NCBI GenBank assembly: GCA_004557315.1
Contig: SFEH01000045.1
Span: 1 to 14,899 of the forward strand
From: Bacteroidales bacterium
GTDB lineage: Bacteria > Bacteroidota > Bacteroidia > Bacteroidales > UBA3663
DNA: 14,899 bases
Direction: 5' to 3'
Positions within the stretch are counted from its first letter, which is position 1. Every line of letters starts with the position of its first letter. The notes under the pieces are model-generated. The model saw nothing but the letters and a program-made list of their open reading frames with translations. It ran no database searches and was not told the origin of the DNA. The translations under genes and the position numbers were made by a program. Below are positions 1 through 6,628 of this stretch, one piece after another.

Positions 1-1416
1 ATCGTTCATGTCATAGTCGCCTTTTGATGGCCACTGATCCTCAAAAGCGTAGAATCCTTTGTATTCAGTCGCTTCAATGAACTCGTAAGAAGGCTCTGGG
101 GTAGGAGCTATTGCTTCCAGTGGGTTAGACTGGAAAGTCACTATGACATCGCTGTAGTTCTTATCCCAGTCCAAGTCGTCTTCAAATGAGATGAGCACCT
201 GTCCGTTAATATTATAAACTGCCGACATCGGAATCTGAACAGTCGCATTGTTATATTTTGCAGTTGGGATGTTGCCATTCTTGTCTCTGCTCATGATTGG
301 AGTAGTGGCACTACGCTGAAGTTTCGGAGTTTTCCATTTGTCTGAAATTTTTTGCGACCATGCATTTACTGCAAGTACCAGTCCCACCTTGTAGCCTTTA
401 GGGAAGCGGTATGTCGCACCTTCCTGACTATCCTTCGCTATGTTTGGGTAGTACATGAGTTTCACGCAATCACCGTTGTGTGTACCCATTGTGGCTGTGC
501 CGTCATAGTTGTTGGTCTTGCCTCCATTCTGCGTGTTAGGGAAGAGCAAGATGACATCGACATCATCTATGCTTTTTGGCTCCTGTCCCACAGGGTAGTA
601 ATAGTAGCCCATACTGCTGTTCCAGCATGTGTTGCCTCCAACGAAGGTGACTGCCACCTCTGCATCCTGAGTAAGCTCAAGGTCTGCCTGCCGGATGTAA
701 TTCCAAGGATATGCTGACCTGTTGGCATTCGGGAAAACTGCCACATGAGTCTTGATATATTTATCTAGGGTATCTTGAGGGATAAGAGGAAGGTTCGGCT
801 CGCCATCGAAGCGGTTCTGCACACGTCCCTTGTTATCGTATGTCACAAGCCAGTCTTTCCATCTCTTGTCATTATATACAGCTGCATCGCTGGCACTTAA
901 CTCAGAAATAGGGCATACCATAAATGACTTGTTTGTCACTCCATCCATCGGAGCGCGAGTTCCTATCTCTGCTTTAGTTGATGATGGTTCATGGAAAGAG
1001 ATTTCACCAGTGTTGGCAACCATCAATGGCTCTGCAATGAATGCAGGGCTATAGGCATAGAGCTTGGTGACATAGCTTGGCATGTCGATGGCTCCGCTGA
1101 ACTTGCCCTCGCTGTCGGTAAATCCTGTAAAGAAAGGAGTGACACCATCTTTCTTGTAATACTTCCCGTTGTCGGCCCACTCTCCTGGTTCTTCGTCAAA
1201 AAGCTCAAAATAGATATTGGTCTTAACATCGAGATTATAGCTCAAGTTGACGTTCACGCCATTGCTTTCAGTCGAAAAACTGAAAGTGTTGTAGGTGCGG
1301 TCAGTTCCCGTTTCTTGCGTCGGCTTCTGTGCTACTTCATAATATTCATATTGTCCACACCCTGCAAAGGCAAGACATGACAGAAGTATGATTGATGACA
1401 AACCGAAAGTCTTCAT
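1..1416 (-). CDS. LruC-domain surface lipoprotein, partial (C-terminus beyond the left edge)
   Basis: This minus-strand frame is open from the ATG at 1414-1416 to the window edge, 472 codons with no stop. The N-terminus is a lipoprotein signal peptide: charged start, hydrophobic stretch, then the lipobox LAFAGC with the lipidated Cys at residue 20, so the product should be membrane anchored and probably exported. Residues about 330-352 (EGATYRFPKGYKVGLVLAVN) resemble the DUF4114-like part of Bacteroidetes LruC proteins. The last visible residues, FEDQWPSKGDYDMND, match the hallmark FEDxWPSKGDYDxND that opens the LruC domain. Family knowledge: these are large secreted or cell-surface proteins of unknown function, sometimes immunogenic. 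The gene is separated from metF by 188 bp holding the metF terminator. The function is not inferable beyond surface location; the family call is fairly secure, the role is not. Confidence 0.8.
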   Translation of the reverse strand, partial: MKTFGLSSIILLSCLAFAGCGQYEYYEVAQKPTQETGTDRTYNTFSFSTESNGVNVNLSYNLDVKTNIYFELFDEEPGEWADNGKYYKKDGVTPFFTGFTDSEGKFSGAIDMPSYVTKLYAYSPAFIAEPLMVANTGEISFHEPSSTKAEIGTRAPMDGVTNKSFMVCPISELSASDAAVYNDKRWKDWLVTYDNKGRVQNRFDGEPNLPLIPQDTLDKYIKTHVAVFPNANRSAYPWNYIRQADLELTQDAEVAVTFVGGNTCWNSSMGYYYYPVGQEPKSIDDVDVILLFPNTQNGGKTNNYDGTATMGTHNGDCVKLMYYPNIAKDSQEGATYRFPKGYKVGLVLAVNAWSQKISDKWKTPKLQRSATTPIMSRDKNGNIPTAKYNNATVQIPMSAVYNINGQVLISFEDDLDWDKNYSDVIVTFQSNPLEAIAPTPEPSYEFIEATEYKGFYAFEDQWPSKGDYDMND

Positions 1417-1463
1417 AATGCAAAAGATTAAGTCATTGATATTTATTAGATTGATATTGGATG

Positions 1464-1471
1464 CAAAGTTA
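1464..1471 (-). promoter_or_regulatory. Probable -7 promoter element for the LruC lipoprotein gene
   Basis: The minus strand reads TAACTTTG, a full match to the Bacteroidetes -7 consensus TAnnTTTG, 47 bp upstream of the ATG at 1416. No TTTG lies at the expected 19-21 bp upstream; the nearest candidate (TTTC) is about 24 bp away. The element is therefore plausible but unsupported at -33. Confidence 0.45.
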
Positions 1472-1510
1472 CATAATATTCTGGAAATCTACACTGAAAG
1501 TCGATACTTT

Positions 1511-1576
1511 TTTAAAAAAAAGACATATAAAACATAAATTTGCCCATTCTTTGTTAAAAATGAGCAAATTTATGTT
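1511..1576 (-). terminator. Rho-independent terminator of metF
   Basis: An 18-bp stem has arms at 1531-1548 and 1559-1576 with a 10-nt loop. Thirteen base pairs are perfect, and the inner five include one G-T wobble. Read on the minus strand, it starts about 28 bp after the metF stop and is followed by TTTTATATG and a run of eight T (to about 1514). It is AT-rich for a terminator but long, and correctly placed between metF and the LruC gene. Confidence 0.75.
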
Positions 1577-1604
1577 ATAAAGTATTATCCTCTCCTTTAC
1601 AATG

Positions 1605-2561
1605 TCAATATACCTGCTTGGCGATTGCTTCGATGGCAAGACTGGCATTCATCGAGTAGAAATGGATGCTTGGCACATTGGCAGCTTTCAGTTCCTTCGA
1701 CTGGAGTACAGCCCATTCAATGCCCACTTGCTTGACCTCATCGTTGCTCTTGCATTTCGCCAGTTCCTTTGCAAGTGGCTCTGGGAAGTCGATGTGGAAT
1801 GTCTTCGGCAGCACATCGAGATGCTTGAGCGAACCTATCGGCTTGATGCCTGGGATGATAGGGACAGTGATGCCTGCCTCACGACATCGCTTCACGAAAT
1901 CGAAATATTTCTCATTGTCGAAGAACATCTGTGTAACGACATATCCTGCTCCCTGTGCCACCTTGTTCTTCAAAGCATCGAGGTCGGTTTGAAGGTTCAT
2001 TGCCTCCTCATGCTTCTCTGGGTACCCAGCTACGCCATAAGTGAAAGGCACGTCGTTGATCATCTCATGCTTCTTTCCATCGAGCAGATTGCCTGCATTG
2101 AAGTTGTTGACCAATGAACAGAGTTCGCTCGCGTGAGAAAGTCCTCCAGGCATTGGAGTGAAACGCGCATCTTCCTTCGACTTGTCACCACGCAACAGAA
2201 TCAGATCCATGATGCCGAGGAACGACAGGTCAATCAGTTCGTATTCGGTTTCCTGTGCAGTGAATCCGCTGCAGATGAGGTGAGGAACTGTAGGGATGTT
2301 GTACTTGTTCTTTATCGCAGCGGCAATTGCAACCGTGCCAGGACGATGGCGCTCCTCCTGACGAATGTAGATGCCAGGTTCTTTCTCGCGGTAGATGTAA
2401 TCACTGCGGTGAGTGGTGATGTTGATATATGCAGGGTTGAACTGGCGCAGACGGTCAATGGTCTTGTATATCTGTTCGATGCTATGGCCTTTTACGGGAG
2501 GAAGCACCTCAAACGAAAAGGCAGTCTCATGTTGAGAGTTGAGAAATTCGGCTACACTCAT
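1605..2561 (-). CDS. metF: 5,10-methylenetetrahydrofolate reductase
   Basis: The product (318 aa) is a full-length, single-domain bacterial MTHFR. It reduces 5,10-methylene-THF to 5-methyl-THF with FAD as cofactor, supplying the methyl group for methionine synthesis in the cytoplasm. The FSFEVLPP motif near the N-terminus carries the conserved Glu (E18) equivalent to the catalytic Glu of the family. LLRGDK (residues 122-127) carries the flavin/folate-site Asp (D126). The ATG at 2561 places the conserved FSFE motif at the usual distance. It is preceded by an A-rich stretch (nine A, then GAT) instead of a Shine-Dalgarno, as is common in this phylum. Upstream is the 337-bp gap described separately; downstream is its terminator. 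I found no SAM or cobalamin riboswitch. The identification is confident. Confidence 0.95.
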   Translation of the reverse strand: MSVAEFLNSQHETAFSFEVLPPVKGHSIEQIYKTIDRLRQFNPAYINITTHRSDYIYREKEPGIYIRQEERHRPGTVAIAAAIKNKYNIPTVPHLICSGFTAQETEYELIDLSFLGIMDLILLRGDKSKEDARFTPMPGGLSHASELCSLVNNFNAGNLLDGKKHEMINDVPFTYGVAGYPEKHEEAMNLQTDLDALKNKVAQGAGYVVTQMFFDNEKYFDFVKRCREAGITVPIIPGIKPIGSLKHLDVLPKTFHIDFPEPLAKELAKCKSNDEVKQVGIEWAVLQSKELKAANVPSIHFYSMNASLAIEAIAKQVY

Positions 2562-2633
2562 ATCTTTTTTTTTGGTTCCGACAGCAAATATCGCGATTTT
2601 TTCTCAAATTTCTTTTATTTTTTACGAAAAAAA

Positions 2634-2688
2634 TATGTTATACAGCATATTTGAGCAAGTGCAATCGGTTGTTGTGTTGTATAACATA
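2634..2688. repeat. 11-bp perfect inverted repeat upstream of metF
   Basis: TATGTTATACA (2634-2644) and its exact reverse complement TGTATAACATA (2678-2688) are separated by 33 bp. The pair lies about 75-125 bp upstream of metF and ends 9 bp before the -33 element of the plus-strand promoter at 2697. It could be an operator for either direction, or a hairpin in a long metF leader; the sequence does not decide. I see no good metF promoter: the closest, GATATTTG on the minus strand near 2583-2590, lacks a -33 partner. Confidence 0.5.
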
Positions 2689-2696
2689 CAATTTTA

Positions 2697-2728
2697 TTTG
2701 CATAGAAAAAAAATTGGTCGTATCTTTG
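2697..2728 (+). promoter_or_regulatory. Plus-strand Bacteroidetes promoter with no gene downstream
   Basis: TTTG (2697-2700), exactly 20 bp, then TATCTTTG (2721-2728): a textbook -33/-7 pair. Predicted transcription starts near 2732, at the sequence CACCTTAAAGG. The only thing downstream on this strand before the terminator at 2852-2888 is non-coding sequence. Confidence 0.8.
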
Positions 2729-2731
2729 CAG

Positions 2732-2888
2732 CACCTTAAAGGATACATAACCATAACACAATACCTTAAATAACACAACCTGAAAAGAACCTGAAAAATC
2801 TTATACGTGGGCATGAGAACATTTATTAGATACAACATTCTTCTACAGAAGAAAAAAAGGGCAGATCGCGAGATCCTCCCTTTTTTTT
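2732..2888 (+). ncRNA. Candidate small RNA (about 155 nt) between metF and mutS2
   Basis: A strong plus-strand promoter ends at 2728 and a strong intrinsic terminator ends at 2888, with no plausible ORF between them; both flanking genes are on the other strand. The 5' half is A/C-rich and looks unstructured. It contains ACCTTAAA twice (2733-2740, 2763-2770) and the variant ACCTGAAA twice (2778-2785, 2789-2796). A short hairpin (TTCTTC, loop TACA, GAAGAA, 2838-2853) precedes the terminator stem. I cannot assign it to a known family; a Bacteroidales 6S-like RNA or another known Bacteroidales RNA family would have to be tested with covariance models. The call rests on promoter plus terminator architecture only. 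Confidence 0.6.
2852..2888. terminator. Two-way terminator: end of mutS2 operon and of the candidate small RNA
   Basis: AAAAAAAGGG (2852-2861) pairs with CCCTTTTTTT (2878-2887). Inside, GATC (2864-2867) pairs with GATC (2872-2875) across a small mismatch, closed by the GNRA tetraloop GCGA. Because the stem starts with seven A and ends with eight T, it has a U-tract in both directions. On the minus strand it lies 11 bp after the mutS2 stop codon; on the plus strand it ends the transcript from 2732. Confidence 0.85.
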
Positions 2889-2898
2889 GTTGTCAGCA

Positions 2899-5358
2899 TC
2901 ATAGAATCTCGACCACAGTCACTCCTGCTCCTCCAAACTGAACATGCTCGTCGTGGAAATTGACCGAACCTTTCAGCGATGAGAGATATGTGCGTATTGC
3001 CTGTCGCAATGCGCCTGTGCCTGTGCCATGAAGAATACGCACCTGATTGATGTCGAGCAGCATGGCATCGTCGATATAGAGAGTCACTGCCGATAGAGCC
3101 TCGTCGGCACGCATGCCTCGCAAGTCGATCTCATGCTTGAAGTTCAGGCGTCGCTGGCGTATCTCGTCACTAACGCTTGGGTCGTGTACTCCCCCAAGCA
3201 TGTTGTTCTGGGCTTCCTGCCTTATCTGTGCGCGGTTGACGTGCTCAATGCGCGACATATCGAGGTTGCTTCTTATCATACCGAACGTCACCTGACACTG
3301 ACGGCCGTTGACCGATACTATCTGTCCGATGGTGGTCTGTCCTTTGAGACGCACATTGTCGCCGACAAGGAAAGGACGCATTGCCTCTTCCTGCTTGTTG
3401 GTCTTCGCTTTGGCAGCCTTTTGCTTGTTGCCAGCTTTTTCAGCCATTGCCTTTTCAGCCACCTTCTCCTTGAAGTCGTCAAACTTCTTTCTGATGGAGC
3501 GAGTCGCTTCTTTTTCAGCTTGAGCCTCCTTGATATCCTTAATGGTTCTCTCTATGCGCGCATTAGCCTCCTTCAGCAGAGCCGAAGCCTCGTCTCTTGC
3601 CTTCTGGAGCACCTCCTGCCTTTTGCTCTTCAGCTCGCTCGCCTTCTCATCGGCTTTTGCTAATTTCTCTTCGAGGTCTTTCTCCTGCTGATGAATCTTC
3701 TGTCGCTTCTGTTCCCAGTAACGCTTGTCTCGGCTGATGTCCTGAAGGTACTTGTCCATGTTGACATAGTCGCTGCCGACAATCTCCTTGGCAGTCTCAA
3801 TAACGTCCTGTGGCAAACCTATCTTGTGGGCAATCTCGATGGCAAAAGAGCTGCCAGGGTGACCAATCTCAAGCTTGAAGAGAGGGCGGAGTCCGTTGCG
3901 GTCATAGAGCATAGCTCCGTTGACAATGCCAGGAGTCTCTTCGGCAAAATGCTTCAGGTTGGTGAAGTGAGTGGTGATGACGCCATTGACCTTTGCTTCA
4001 TTGAACTTGCCGAGCAATGCCTGTGCTATGGCTCCTCCAATCTGTGGCTCTGTGCCACTTCCAAACTCGTCAATGAGTATTAGAGTGCGTTTGGTGGCAT
4101 TGCGCACAAAAAATTTCATGTTCTGCAGATGGCTTGAGTAGGTCGAAAGGTCGTTGTCAATGCTCTGTTCATCGCCAATGTCAATGAAGATATTGTCAAA
4201 GATAGTACAGAGTGAATTGGCAGCGACAGGGATGGCGATGCCGCATTGCAGCATGTATTGCAGAAGGCCGAGCGTCTCAAGGCACACCGACTTTCCTCCA
4301 GCATTTGGACCAGAGATGAGCACGATGCGCTGATTGCGTCGGTCGAGCATTATGTCGAGAGGCACGATGTCGCCAGCCTTGCCCTCGCTCTTATACCTTA
4401 TATATAATAATGGGTGCTTGGCATGAATCCAGTCGAGCGAACCGTCACTCGACATCTGTGGTACCGTAGCCTCAATTCGTTCGGCAAACTTTGCCTTGGC
4501 ACGCACGAAATCGACTGTTCCCATGAAGTCGAAGCTTGTCATGATGTCGGGCAGCATCGGGCGTATCTCGTTGGCAATAGCTGTGAGGATGCGGACGATC
4601 TCCTGTCGTTCCTCGCCTTCAAGTTCTCGTATCCTGTTGTTGGCATCTACCACCTCAGCGGGCTCGACATAGAGCGTCTTTCCGGTTGCCGACTCGTCAT
4701 GCACAATGCCTCGTATCTTTCGCTTGTTCGACGGAAGGATAGGAATCACGAGTCGTCCGTCGCGCATGGTCGGTGTCACGTCCTTATCGACAATGCCATC
4801 GCTCTGTGCCGAACGCAAGATGTTGTTGAGCAGACGCGAGATGCTGCTCACCGTGCTTGCAAGCTGCCGGCGGATATCGGCAAGAGCAGGCGATGCGTTG
4901 TCCTTGATTTCTCCAGTAGGAGTCAGGGTGCGGTCGATCTTGCGGCACAGGTCGGGGAAGACCATAACATCAGCAGTGATGGCTTTCATCAGCGGAAACG
5001 TCTTGCGTCCTTCCTCCTCTTTTGGGTTGAAGAACTTCACAAGGTCGATGATGGCACCAAGCGAACGGCGCAGGCTGAATAGGTCTTCTGCTTCAAGGAA
5101 GGTGCCGTGCAGACGCAGGCGCTTCAGCTGTTCGGTAAGGTCGAAGAACCCGTCGGTAGGCATCGGAGTCTTGCTTTCCTGCAATATCTCGATCATCTCT
5201 TTGACCAATGCAAGCTCATACTCTATGTCGTTGCGTTTGGTCATGAACTTCATCTGATCAATGCGTGCCGAGCCCAAAGGACATAATACAGCCCCTTTCA
5301 GCATTGTGCGGATCTTGTCGAATCCAAGTTTTGTTTCAAAATTTTCAGGATAGAACAT
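2899..5358 (-). CDS. mutS2: MutS2-family ATPase/nuclease with C-terminal Smr domain
   Basis: The product (819 aa) is a full-length MutS2. Residues 1-340 form the MutS-like core. Walker A is GPNAGGKS (350-357), the ABC-type segment DEQSIDNDLSTYSSH is at 396-410, and Walker B LILIDE is at 426-431 with THF following at 463-465. Residues about 540-655 form a long charged coiled coil rich in K, E and A. Residues 661-705 look like a small KOW-like beta domain. The Smr nuclease domain covers about 743-819, with DLRG (745-748) and HGTGTGALR (777-785). Known roles of the family are suppression of homologous recombination and, in Bacillus, splitting or processing of collided ribosomes; which applies here is not visible. 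It is last in the operon. Its ATG is the final three bases of the octamer array that begins at the sdaA stop codon. Confidence 0.95.
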   Translation of the reverse strand: MFYPENFETKLGFDKIRTMLKGAVLCPLGSARIDQMKFMTKRNDIEYELALVKEMIEILQESKTPMPTDGFFDLTEQLKRLRLHGTFLEAEDLFSLRRSLGAIIDLVKFFNPKEEEGRKTFPLMKAITADVMVFPDLCRKIDRTLTPTGEIKDNASPALADIRRQLASTVSSISRLLNNILRSAQSDGIVDKDVTPTMRDGRLVIPILPSNKRKIRGIVHDESATGKTLYVEPAEVVDANNRIRELEGEERQEIVRILTAIANEIRPMLPDIMTSFDFMGTVDFVRAKAKFAERIEATVPQMSSDGSLDWIHAKHPLLYIRYKSEGKAGDIVPLDIMLDRRNQRIVLISGPNAGGKSVCLETLGLLQYMLQCGIAIPVAANSLCTIFDNIFIDIGDEQSIDNDLSTYSSHLQNMKFFVRNATKRTLILIDEFGSGTEPQIGGAIAQALLGKFNEAKVNGVITTHFTNLKHFAEETPGIVNGAMLYDRNGLRPLFKLEIGHPGSSFAIEIAHKIGLPQDVIETAKEIVGSDYVNMDKYLQDISRDKRYWEQKRQKIHQQEKDLEEKLAKADEKASELKSKRQEVLQKARDEASALLKEANARIERTIKDIKEAQAEKEATRSIRKKFDDFKEKVAEKAMAEKAGNKQKAAKAKTNKQEEAMRPFLVGDNVRLKGQTTIGQIVSVNGRQCQVTFGMIRSNLDMSRIEHVNRAQIRQEAQNNMLGGVHDPSVSDEIRQRRLNFKHEIDLRGMRADEALSAVTLYIDDAMLLDINQVRILHGTGTGALRQAIRTYLSSLKGSVNFHDEHVQFGGAGVTVVEIL

Positions 5359-5403
5359 CTTAACACCTTAACATCATAACATCTTCACATCTTAACACCC
5401 TCA
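5356..5403 (-). repeat. Six perfect-register 8-bp tandem repeats bridging sdaA stop to mutS2 start
   Basis: In the transcribed (minus) sense the 48 bp divide exactly into six octamers: TGAGGGTG, TTAAGATG, TGAAGATG, TTATGATG, TTAAGGTG and TTAAGATG. The first three bases are the sdaA stop codon (TGA) and the last three are the mutS2 start codon (ATG). Every unit contains a TAA, TGA or TTA-type start and ends in ATG or GTG, so stop-like and start-like triplets recur every 8 bp in rotating reading frames. A matching array lies at 7927-7958. Confidence 0.9.
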
Positions 5404-6609
5404 CATCTGCTCGTAGTCTTTAGCCAAGCCACCTTCGCTTGTCTCCTTGTAGAGTGAAGGCAAGTCGTGACCGGTCTCTTTCATCACCTCAACGACCTTG
5501 TCGAACGAAACACGGTGAGTGCCGTCGGTGAAAGTGGCATAAATATTTGAGTCGAGAGCTCGTGCGGCCGCATAGGCATTACGTTCAATGCAAGGTATCT
5601 GAACGAGTCCGCACACAGGGTCGCAAGTCATTCCGAGATGGTGTTCCAGACCCATCTCTGCCGAATACTCAATCTGAGCAGGACTGCCTCCAAACAGTTG
5701 GTTGGCAGCAGCGGCAGCCATGGCGCAAGCTACGCCTACCTCGCCCTGACAACCCACTTCGGCTCCAGAGATCGAGGCTTTGGTCTTGACCACATTGCCC
5801 ACGAGACCAGCTGTTGCCAATGCGCGGAGAATGCGCATCTCGCTGAATTCGCGGGTCTTCTGCAGGTGATAGAGCACAGCAGGCAATACTCCGCACGAAC
5901 CGCAGGTAGGAGCTGTCACGATCACTCCGCCCGAAGCATTCTCCTCGCTCACGGCAAGGGCATAAGAGAACACCAAGCCACGGCTACGCAGGTTGGCCTG
6001 ATAGCCCGAAGCCTTGATGAAGTAAGCCGAAGCCTTGCGTCGAAGGTTGAGCGGACCAGGCAGCACGCCTTCGTTGTCGAGTCCTCGCTCCACGGCAGCC
6101 TTCATCACCTTCCACACCTCATGCAGGTAATCCCATATCTCTGGACCTTCACATTCTTCGACATATTCCCAGTAGCTGCGGCCAGTCTTTTCGCACCAGA
6201 GCAGAATGTCGGTCATCGAATCCATGTCATAGACATCAGGTGTCTCGATAGTGTTCGCGCCTTCTTCAGCCAGAGCACCGCCACCAACACTAAATACCGT
6301 CCATTCGTCCGAACGATTGCCGTTGGCATCAATGGCGCAATATTTCATGCCATTAGGATGGAAAGGCAGGAAAGTCTTTGGTTCCCAGATGATCTTCACA
6401 TCGGGTGTCTTTGTCCTCAGCACGTCGAGTATGGCTACATCGGTCATGTGACCTTTGCCCGTTGCTCCCAAGCTGCCATACAATGTGACTTCAAAAGCCG
6501 CAGCTTCAGGGTGTTTGCTCAAGTATATTTCAGCGGCCTTGCGAGGACCCATGGTGTGGCTGCTCGAAGGACCCATGCCTATTCTGTACAGTTCTTTTAT
6601 CGTTTTCAT
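5401..6609 (-). CDS. sdaA: L-serine ammonia-lyase (iron-sulfur, single chain)
   Basis: The product (402 aa) deaminates L-serine to pyruvate and ammonia in the cytoplasm using a [4Fe-4S] cluster. The N-terminal domain opens with the family motif IGMGPSSSHTMGP (residues 10-22). The C-terminal catalytic domain carries GCQGEVG (C287), TCDPVCG (C329) and PCIERNA (C340). The spacing of these three Cys (42 and 11 residues) equals that of the three cluster ligands in the Legionella enzyme. Two further Cys stand in APTCGSCG (C236, C239), where enterobacterial enzymes have APTNGAAG. The protein ends at DYEQM without the C-terminal Cys tail described for Legionella. The chain is shorter than E. coli SdaA (454 aa). 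Its ATG follows the permease stop by 19 bp, consistent with co-transcription. Confidence 0.95.
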   Translation of the reverse strand: MKTIKELYRIGMGPSSSHTMGPRKAAEIYLSKHPEAAAFEVTLYGSLGATGKGHMTDVAILDVLRTKTPDVKIIWEPKTFLPFHPNGMKYCAIDANGNRSDEWTVFSVGGGALAEEGANTIETPDVYDMDSMTDILLWCEKTGRSYWEYVEECEGPEIWDYLHEVWKVMKAAVERGLDNEGVLPGPLNLRRKASAYFIKASGYQANLRSRGLVFSYALAVSEENASGGVIVTAPTCGSCGVLPAVLYHLQKTREFSEMRILRALATAGLVGNVVKTKASISGAEVGCQGEVGVACAMAAAAANQLFGGSPAQIEYSAEMGLEHHLGMTCDPVCGLVQIPCIERNAYAAARALDSNIYATFTDGTHRVSFDKVVEVMKETGHDLPSLYKETSEGGLAKDYEQM

Positions 6610-6628
6610 ATTATTATTGTTTTGCAGG

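Noticed and set aside
2562..2633. Promoter or riboswitch for metF
   Set aside because: The best -7 candidate, GATATTTG, has a mismatch and no -33 partner at the right spacing, and no SAM or cobalamin riboswitch core is visible.
2813..2940. Short plus-strand ORF starting MRTFIRYNILLQ within the candidate small RNA
   Set aside because: It reads through the terminator hairpin into the antisense of mutS2 and has no ribosome-binding context, so it is unlikely to be translated.
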